A stretch of 64,000 nt of DNA from Cavia porcellus (Eukaryota; Chordata; Mammalia; Rodentia; Caviidae). This document shows positions 57,045 through 64,000 of the stretch, piece after piece. The stretch lies in NCBI RefSeq assembly GCF_034190915.1, contig NW_026947507.1:33331001-33395000 (forward strand), given 5' to 3'. How positions within the stretch are numbered: the first letter of the stretch is position 1; each line of letters begins with the position of its first letter. Under the pieces are notes generated by a model that searched no databases, was not told where the DNA came from, and saw only the letters and a list, made by a program, of their open reading frames with translations. A program made the position numbers and the translations under genes.

Positions 57045-57480
57045 ATTATTCATCCATCAATAGTAAGTTAGATAAATACTGTGTTCCAGACACTGTGAAA
57101 GCAAGAAAAATGACTAAGTCCTTGTTGACAAACCTAAAACCTAGCAGGAGACAAAAACCTAATATTACAGGAGTTCAAAGAGAAAAAGATCCCTGAGTTG
57201 TGATAGATGTCTTCATGTTTGGAATGACTTTTGAGAGAGAGTTTAAAAGGTGAGCAGGATTTTGATGGTTAGAGAAAAAAAGGAAGTGAGAACTGGGAAG
57301 GGAAACAAGACCAGCAAGACAGAGATATGAAAAGGCTGAGCATGTCCCTGAAAATAACGATCCAAAATGACCAGAATTCAGAGGTCGACTTGTGAAAAGG
57401 TAAATATGGAAGTGGCCTCCATCTAGCTGAGTGGGACTACAGACTCTGTGATAAAACCTTATTATGTTAACTTTAATATA
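57045..57480 (-). repeat. Probable L2 LINE fragment, inverted
   Basis: 'ttcatccatcaatagtaagt', 'tactgtgttccagacactgt', 'tttgagagagagtttaaaag' and 'gaaacaagaccagcaagaca' follow the order of the complement of the L2 3' region. Strongly decayed. Confidence 0.5.
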
Positions 57481-58600
57481 CTAGGAATGTGTGGATGTGA
57501 ACCAACACTGTTAAGCTGTCAAATCAGTTTTCTGTCTTCGTAGAAGAATTTTAATTTTGTTCAAACCATGTCTCCTGTAGCACTCAGCTCATGTGCCTTG
57601 GCGCCCTAAATGGAAGTTAAAACTACCCCGAACTGTAGGAAGGGGTAAGACAAATTATGATTGATTTAAGTCAAGGAAAATGAATGTGAAAGATCGATGA
57701 ACCTTTATTTATGGGAGACCTCAGAAAAGAAGCATACTAGCAAATAGATACTGAGATCTAAAATTCTGCAAAGGCCAGGCTAGAGATATAAAGAGATGAG
57801 GAGTTTTCCAAGTACAAAAATGCCATCATTTGAATAATAAGAATAAAAAGATCAACTAGAGAACATGAAAGAAGGTGACTGACAGCATGGTTCAAAAGCA
57901 CATCAGAATTCTTAGGACAAAAATACAGAGTATTTCATAAATGAAACTGGGAAGGAAAGACAACAAAGACAGGAGAACCAGTGAGGCATCTTGGGAGGCC
58001 AAGTGTCCGTAAGTGAGGTGATGGATACCTGCATAAAATTCTGTGCTGTTCATTGGCTTTGTCAAGAAGTTTCTTTAGCTGTGTGTGAGCCATTATCAGC
58101 ATTTAAATAACCAACATAAAAGATGTGTTTAGTCACAGTGCACCTGCACAAGCTAATTATATCAAAAGTTTCTCTGTTTTTTTTTACTAGAATTATAAGA
58201 ATCCTGTGGTTGTACTGACTTTTTCACAATGGGCCCAAGCTGGTTTGCTGTTGACAATCCCACAGGACTCTCTGGGACATGAATGGTGATGCTGTCACTA
58301 TGCAGAGATATCCACTGTGCCATCACCCTTGGCCTAGAGATCCGCAACAGCCAGAAGTCAGAAGCAGTGAACCATTCCATTTGCTTATCCTGATTGCTTT
58401 TGCCATAACAATCATTTCAGCAATATGATAAATTTACCGCATACTTTTGATAATGGTAAGTATTTAGTCTAAATGTAGATGGATCAGCAATGAAATAGAA
58501 GAAACATTAATTCAAATGAAAAAAATTACTCTTATACATTATTTCCTTCTCCACCTCTGCATGCTCTCAAGATCATTCATTTTCATGTGCATATGAAAGG
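57481..58600. other. Unassigned stretch with one moderately ordered block
   Basis: About 1.1 kb. The block at 58,170-58,385 has a more balanced composition than its surroundings ('tgtactgactttttcacaat', 'tgcagagatatccactgtgc') and a 72-codon minus frame, without convincing splice signals. Possibly conserved, not assignable. Confidence 0.35.
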
Positions 58601-58602
58601 AA

Positions 58603-59003
58603 ATGTCCTCTAAAGTCTCCTTCAATCAAAGGTGGGGCCTTTTGGAAATGGCTGGATCTAGGATATGTGAATGTGGATTGAGTGTGATGACTGGATTAGT
58701 CCACTGTTAGGTTTAGCATCATCATTTTGGGTGTGGGTAATAGGAAGCCCCACTTAGAGTGTGGTTGATGTGAATAAATAGGTTTGTAGTCTGAATAGAA
58801 AGATTATAAAAAGAAATGTGGAAGGCAGGCTTGTGGGTTGCTGTTTTAATATCTGCCCTGCCAGGGGACTGTTTCTACTCTGCCATGCCCTTATGCCTTG
58901 GAACCAGTCAACTATAAATTAAACCTCTACAGACTGTGGGCTGTAATGCTTTCCTTCTTTAACTTGTGAGTTTGCCCCAGCAAAGAGAAAGGTAACTTAG
59001 ACA
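58603..59003 (+). mobile_element. Solo MaLR LTR, slightly 5'-eroded
   Basis: 'atcaaaggtggggccttttg', 'gattagtccactgttaggtt', 'ttttgggtgtgggtaatagg', TATA-like AGATTATAAAAAGAAATG and 'aattaaacctctacagactg' follow the layout of the 12.1-kb LTR closely. The ATTAAA variant takes the place of the polyadenylation signal. Confidence 0.85.
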
Positions 59004-59403
59004 CTGTGACTCTTCCTTTGGGAACAATCTCTGCATTAATGCCTAGACTAATGAACCTGGGCCCTAACATCTTGTTTTTGTTTCATTTGATTGTGTTGAT
59101 TTTGTTTCATTTTGTTTTGTTTTTCAGTTTCACTTCCCCTCTATCTTTAGTACTACTCTTTTTCTGAATTCTATTCCAACCTTGACATCCAAGCAAAATT
59201 ATCATAGAGCTCTATTCCACATAGAACTCCACCTCCAAAATACTGCTGCCAATCCCAATACTGCCTTATCTATACCCAACATCACAAAAACCAACTTACT
59301 ACTTCTTTAGGCATAGTGAGAAGCACTGTTAGTCAACCCTCAGAAAGACAAACTTTTCTGTCTGTTAGTTTAAATAATAGTAATAGCAGCAATCATAGCA
59401 AGG

Positions 59404-59489
59404 ACTGGGGGTGTAGCTCAATGTTAAGAATGCTTGCCTGACATGTGCAAGGCCCTGGTTTCAATCTCTGGTACCACATGCACAAAACA
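59404..59489 (+). repeat. ID-type SINE, older subfamily
   Basis: GACTGGGGGTGTAGCTCAAT head, 'gcttgcctgacatgtgcaag', GGTTTCAATCTCTGGTACC. The 'aaggccctgg' segment before the B box differs from the 'gaggtcatga' form of most copies here. Flanks 'atagtaatagcagcaatcat' and 'atagtattagcagcatcatt' may be a decayed target duplication. Confidence 0.85.
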
Positions 59490-59559
59490 GTGAAAGAATA
59501 GTATTAGCAGCATCATTGTGATATTATTAAAGATTTTTTTTACCTTTTCCATTTTCTAA

Positions 59560-59695
59560 CCACTGCAGCATGACATCTATGCATTAATACACTTATCACA
59601 ATCTTCTAAAGAAACTGGGCCTAAAGCTGTCAGGTAGCTTTCCCAAGGTCGCTTAGCTAATAAGCTATGGGCTGGAATTCACACTCATCACAGCT
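59560..59695 (-). repeat. MIR SINE fragment, inverted
   Basis: 'tctaaagaaactgggcctaa', 'tagctttcccaaggtcgctt' and 'agctaataagctatgggctg' are the complement of the MIR core. Confidence 0.8.
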
Positions 59696-60890
59696 TCCTT
59701 CCCCAGAGACACTCCCTTGAACATCTCATACTTTATAGCCAGAGATCAAGGAATTTTAAAACTAAAAAAATTTCAAAACATTGCACCTACAGAGCAAAAA
59801 TAATAAAACCAGTATTTTACTGTGGAAAATCTGGGAACCATTGATCTCTCAAATACCCTCCTTTGAGAAAAAGGAAAATCTAAAATGAGCGTCCAGCCTC
59901 CTGATTCCCAATCCAATGCCTTACCATATCACGTGTGTTCTTTAAATAATCTAATAGAATTTGATTTAACTATTAGGAAATAAGACAAAGGCCAGCAGGT
60001 CTTCAATATCTGTAAGTTCCAGATCCACGGGTTCAACAAACTTCAAATGGAAAATATTTTTAAATAGTTTTGTCTGTATTGAATATGTCTAGACTTTTAT
60101 CCTATCATTATTTCCTGAACAATGCCTTACAACAGTAATTAAGAATGTATTAGGTGTTAGAAGTACCATAAAGGTGATTTAAAGCACACAGCAGAACATG
60201 CAAGTTTCTACACAGACACTCACCATTTTATATAAGGAACTGGACCATCTATGGGTTTAGAACTGATAAGATGTGCTGGAACTAATCTCCATGGATACTA
60301 AGAGATGACTATGTAAGAGGTCTAGATAAATAAGATTTTAATTATTAGGATCTGTTTCTTCAGGCATTTGCTCAATTCTTCAGTCATATCCTGTCTTGTT
60401 TTACTTTGAGGTAATAATCAGTATCTGCAGCACACTCTCAGTTTCTTAAACCAACAACTAGACTCATACCAACCGTGTTTACATAACCAGATAGAGAAGC
60501 TTTTGTTTCTCTTCCTTCCCACAGAACACAGACTTCTTCCTAGTTTTTTTCCCCTAGCATCTTGGAAGACTACCAGTCTCAGGATCTATAAACAAGGCTT
60601 CCCTTCAGATATGGCTTTTATCGTGATTGGGCAGAGAGAGACAGATTGCTCCCTCACTGATAAAAGGCTTTTTGAAGACTTTTACATAACTCCTGTCATG
60701 GTTTAAGAAATAAGGCCTGGGAGGAGGGAAGGCAAATGTTAAACTCTTGCTTGCCACTTATACGGTTATAGGTTTTCAGAGTAGCAGGTGATGACAGACA
60801 AAAATATCAAAATACGTAATTTAATAATATCACATTGCAGGTTCGTCACAGAACTGGGCATCTGTCCACTCGTTTTTTTGCCTCCTTCCC
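59696..60890. other. Unassigned non-coding stretch
   Basis: About 1.2 kb. Includes 'tcttcaatatctgtaagttc' and 'ccagatccacgggttcaaca' at 60,000-60,035, followed by 'aatctccatggatactaaga'-like text near 60,287, recalling an old DNA-transposon pattern. Not assigned with confidence. Confidence 0.35.
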
Positions 60891-60893
60891 TAG

Positions 60894-61040
60894 GAAAGGA
60901 AGAGGCTGGTGGAGCAACTCCTCCCCAGAAATCTGTCAACAGCTGCAGGAGTGTTGGCACTGGCTGAGCTCATCTTTGCTTCCAAGTCTGCCACCAACCA
61001 ACCATTCCGAGAAATTGTGGGCAGAGGCGCTGTTTCCTGA
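60894..61040 (+). other. Weak candidate plus-strand exon
   Basis: A very strong acceptor (tttgcctccttccctag, ending 60,893) precedes 48 open codons beginning ERKRLVEQLLPRNLSTAAGV and ending at TGA 61,038-61,040. The amino-acid mix looks protein-like, but 49 codons open is not unusual by chance, no donor or polyadenylation signal follows closely, and I do not recognise the peptide. Confidence 0.15.
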
Positions 61041-61420
61041 ATAACACTGTTTCCTGTTTCAGAGCTGAGGGACGTGTAGGAAAATGCTTTCTAGTCAGGG
61101 TTCCCTTCTAGCCATGGCCTCATACACGCCTCTGTACAGCTCTGAATTTCTAGTTAGAAGTTAACTGTAGATACGTTATTTTAGATTGGAGGCTTGTGCA
61201 GTCTGGTTATGTAATAATACCACACCTAGTTTTGGCTTTTTGATTCTCTTTCTTCAAAGGCACCAGATGAATTGACAGACTACTATCCAGGAAGTGTGTA
61301 AGAGGAGACTAATATACCACTAAAATATAATAAACCATAAATAGAGTCAGCCTGAATAAAATGAAATCAGCCTCACTACTTTTGAAAAAGATATTATGGT
61401 AATAGATGTTGGTAAACAAA

Positions 61421-61463
61421 CACCACATACACACACACGTGCACATACACACACACACACACA
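61421..61463. repeat. (CA)n microsatellite
   Basis: An interrupted CA run (acacacacacgtgcacatac followed by about ten more CA units). Confidence 0.9.
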
Positions 61464-61831
61464 GCCCCCTTGAGTATTGTGGCAATGTATGAGAATTGCT
61501 AAATAGTAAGTAGTTGCCTTCAGCTAAAATTCTGAAATCAAATAATGTGTGGCAGAGTGCTTACTGAAGTAAATGAATTTTTTATTATCTAAAATTTAAA
61601 GCCCTTTATTTCTTCCTAAGATGTGTGGTGCAGGAAAAAAGCAGGAAGAAAAAGAAAGTGTAAAAAAGACCTGCAGAAAATAGAAAATAAAACATCAGCC
61701 AACGAGGTAAATGAAATGACTCTAACTGTGTAATGTTCATTAGTAGAAACCAGTTTCCTCCCGGCCCAACTAAGTAAATGTTAAGTAATTATCTGAATAA
61801 TACAATGTGAGGTATGCTGCATTGTTAACTT

Positions 61832-61944
61832 AGGAAGGGAAAAAGCAAGGAAGGAAAGAAGGAAGAAAAAAAGAAAGGAAGGAAGGGAAGAAGGGAGAAA
61901 GGAAGGGAAGAAGGGAAGGAAAGAGAGAGGGGGCGAAGGAAAAG
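61832..61944. repeat. Long homopurine (GGAA)n-like tract
   Basis: About 113 bases made almost wholly of A and G on the plus strand, with two C interruptions. GGAA and GGGAAGAA units alternate irregularly. It is triplex-prone, and GGAA repeats are also arrays of ETS-factor core sites. Confidence 0.95.
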
Positions 61945-61999
61945 ATTTGATACTTATCAGTGTGGGAAATATTTATTAGTTTCTTCTAAGGCTGCACAT

Positions 62000-62172
62000 T
62001 AGCCAGCCATGGTAGCATATACATGTAATCCCAGTCACGTGGGAAGCTGCGGCACAAAGATCACAAGGTTGAGTCCATGCGCAACTTAAGACTCAAAAAA
62101 CCAAAAGTTAACAGGGGCCATATATACAGCTCAGTGCAAAGGTTCTGAGTTCAATTCTTGGTAACACATATA
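62000..62172 (+). repeat. B1-dID composite SINE
   Basis: B1-like half ('agccagccatggtagcatat', 'catgtaatcccagtcacgtg', 'ggcacaaagatcacaaggtt') and ID-like half ('aggggccatatatacagctc', 'ctgagttcaattcttggtaa'). Confidence 0.85.
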
Positions 62173-62184
62173 GTAAATTTATAA

Positions 62185-62760
62185 CATAGGTATGAACCAG
62201 CGACCCCACTATTGACCTAAGAAAAAAGAAAATAAATATTCATAGAAAAATTTGTACAAAAAAATAGTCACGGTAGTACTATTTGAAGTTGTCAAAACCT
62301 GAAAACAACCCAAATATCCTCCGAAGCCGAATGAATAAAAGAAATTGTGGTAAATTCATAAAATTAAATACTACTAAGTAAAAAAAAAAAAAAGGAACGA
62401 ACTCATCAAATACTCAGCAACATGAATGAATCTCAAAATGTGTATTCTGAGTGAGAGACACCACATCAGAAAGAATATAACCCGTATAAAATTCTGGAGA
62501 ATACTAGTACATACTGGAAAAATGCAGATCAGTGGTTGGTTAAGGGTGAGGGGAGGCACAGAGTGGAGCAGAGCAGTGAGGGTCTTTAGGAGTTAGGGAG
62601 AGATATGCTCACAACGTGGAGTGAGGTGATGGTTTCACAAAGTATACACAGGTCAAACCTTAACAAGTTGTATACTCTATGTTCCATTTGCTGTGTGTTA
62701 ATAATATAACCTCTATAATATTATTTTTAAGCTAATTTTAAATTTAAAAAACAAACCTCT
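62185..62760 (+). repeat. L1 LINE fragment, ORF2 end and 3' UTR
   Basis: 'gaccccactattgacctaag', 'tgtcaaaacctgaaaacaac', 'ccaaatatcctccgaagccg', 'ttctgagtgagagacaccac' and 'agatcagtggttggttaagg' are the plus-strand end of an old L1 with many lesions. No functional frame remains. Confidence 0.8.
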
Positions 62761-62849
62761 ACATTTGGAAGTACATATTCTGTATCTTGCTTTTGGTAGG
62801 AATCAGGAAGAAATCTTCAAAGGCCTGATCTTTCTGTCTGATGTCTAAA

Positions 62850-62955
62850 ACAGTGGTTCTATAGGTTTAGGTTGCCTAAGAATTCCTGAGGTGGTCATTT
62901 GAACTACAGATTCCAAGGTTTCTCCAAGATGTAGGCTGAAACATTATATTTTTCT
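62850..62955 (+). mobile_element. MER5-like hAT fragment
   Basis: Starts ACAGTGGTTCTATAGGTTTA, close to the CAGTGGTTCTCAA terminal inverted repeat of MER5 elements. It continues 'gcctaagaattcctgaggtg' and 'tttgaactacagattccaag'. The right end is lost. Confidence 0.65.
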
Positions 62956-63720
62956 GATAAAAAAAAGAATGTGCAGCATGTGATTTAAAGGTAATACATA
63001 TTCAATATTCTTTATTGTGAATTTCTTTTGACTAATGGATTCAGAGTGCTTCTTTTGTCTTTTCCCAAACTCTTGTGCCTATCGCCAACCTGGCTTCTGA
63101 CTGATACACAAGTGTGCTTCTAGCCTAAGTATTGGTCACTCATTTGTTTACACTGGCAGATAAACACAGGAAAACATCATCCATTGTTCTTATATTATTA
63201 AAGATTTTTATTAATAAAATATTAACTAATAATATTAAGGACTTCTTTGCTGAGTCTGTCAGTCTTCTTTGAAAATTATAAGACTATTTCCTCAATTTTG
63301 TACTGTTTATAACGTAATAGCCATGGGCATGACACATATTAATCTACATTATTAACATCTTCTCATCATTGTCCAGATAGTCAGCAAAGAAATAAACCCA
63401 GTGTGGTTACTGTTTGCCAGTTTCCACTGTGCGAATTGTAAACACCCCTACATGGCAGACTTAAAGTTACCACTATACGTGGAGGTGGAAAAACTTGGTA
63501 ATATACAGCATTCGGTCTTTCTCCCATAGAGATACAATGGACATGACCACCAGAGCAAACATATGAAATGCAGTCAAGTTCATAGGCATGCTAAGTTTTA
63601 AATATTTATTATTTTCATTTTTAGTTCAATTTGTGAGTTTATATAATTTAATATGTAATGACTTTAGTAGCTAGCTCCTAAAATTCCTTGAAATTTAATA
63701 GTTAGTTCTTATGAACTGAT
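62956..63720. other. Unassigned non-coding stretch
   Basis: About 760 bases, AT-rich, without recognised gene or repeat. Confidence 0.4.
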
Positions 63721-63724
63721 ATAA

Positions 63725-63870
63725 ATTGGTTCCAGCATTTGTGCCTCCATGGCAGATCTAAAGAAATAGATTCTCCTGGGTGACTCAAGAATTTGCATTT
63801 TTAATATCTCCCAAGATGATTCTGATGTAAAATACTGGTGAGACTCTAATTGCATTTTTAAAATTTTAGC
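63725..63870 (+). mobile_element. MER5-like hAT fragment, right part
   Basis: 'gattctcctgggtgactcaa', 'gaatttgcatttttaatatc' and 'tcccaagatgattctgatgt' match the right half of MER5 elements. Terminal inverted repeat degraded. Confidence 0.6.
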
Positions 63871-64000
63871 TAGTACCATTGTCTGAACATTTGTGTGCAC
63901 CTAAAAAACATAGACCGAAACGTAGTTCCCAATATATGGTATTAAGAGGTGGTGATTAATTGAACAAAACTGTTTGCAGTCTCACTGTTTGAAAGTCCCC

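Noticed and set aside
1..64000. CRISPR arrays, operons, phage or plasmid systems, rRNA
   Set aside because: Nothing of the kind; the repeat content is that of a mammalian nuclear genome.

Overview
This is a 64-kb piece of mammalian nuclear DNA, most probably from a rodent other than mouse or rat. The evidence is the repeat content: many ID-type SINEs (tRNA-derived, with polymerase III A and B boxes), B1 (7SL-derived) SINEs, and composites in which a B1-like left half is fused to an ID-like right half (B1-dID type). Alongside them are ancient MIR, L2, L1 and hAT fragments shared by placental mammals, and solo LTRs of the ERVL-MaLR class. B1-dID composites are known from squirrel-, dormouse- and beaver-related lineages. 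I cannot name the species. There is no bacterial, phage, plasmid or CRISPR content.

No complete protein-coding gene is visible. Most open frames are short and lie in repeats or in the GC-rich island. The window looks like the 5' end of one gene plus its upstream region, or intron and intergenic DNA. Its one clear gene landmark is a CpG island at about 52,265-53,050. On the minus strand it holds a consensus splice donor (CGGG|GTGAGT, exon end at 52,602). About 3.4 kb further along that strand, at 49,180-49,092, lies a short candidate exon with a Kozak-like ATG, 28 open codons and a consensus donor (AAG|GTAAGA). The simplest model is a minus-strand gene with a non-coding first exon in the island, a start-codon exon at 49.1 kb and a first coding intron running far to the left. 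I do not recognise the protein.

Layout. 1-12 kb: ID, MIR, L2 and L1 fragments, an unusual diverged tandem array of about 150 bp (4.0-4.7 kb), and MaLR LTRs at 5.9 and 10.1 kb. 12-34 kb: MaLR LTRs at 12.1, 30.3 and 33.9 kb, L2 and L1 fragments, several MIRs, AT-rich and CG/CA simple repeats, and quiet stretches that may hold conserved non-coding elements. 34-39 kb: a repeat-dense block with a hAT element, a HAL1/L1-like fragment, three well-preserved ID-SINE insertions with target-site duplications (one of them dimeric), and a MaLR LTR. 39-49 kb: mostly unique sequence with MIRs. 49-53 kb: the candidate 5' gene region. 53-64 kb: an ID SINE, two MaLR LTRs, L2, L1 and MER5 fragments, a long purine tract, and two weak plus-strand exon candidates.

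Repeat family names are from visual resemblance to known consensus features, not from a database search. Boundaries of old repeats are approximate, often by tens of bases.
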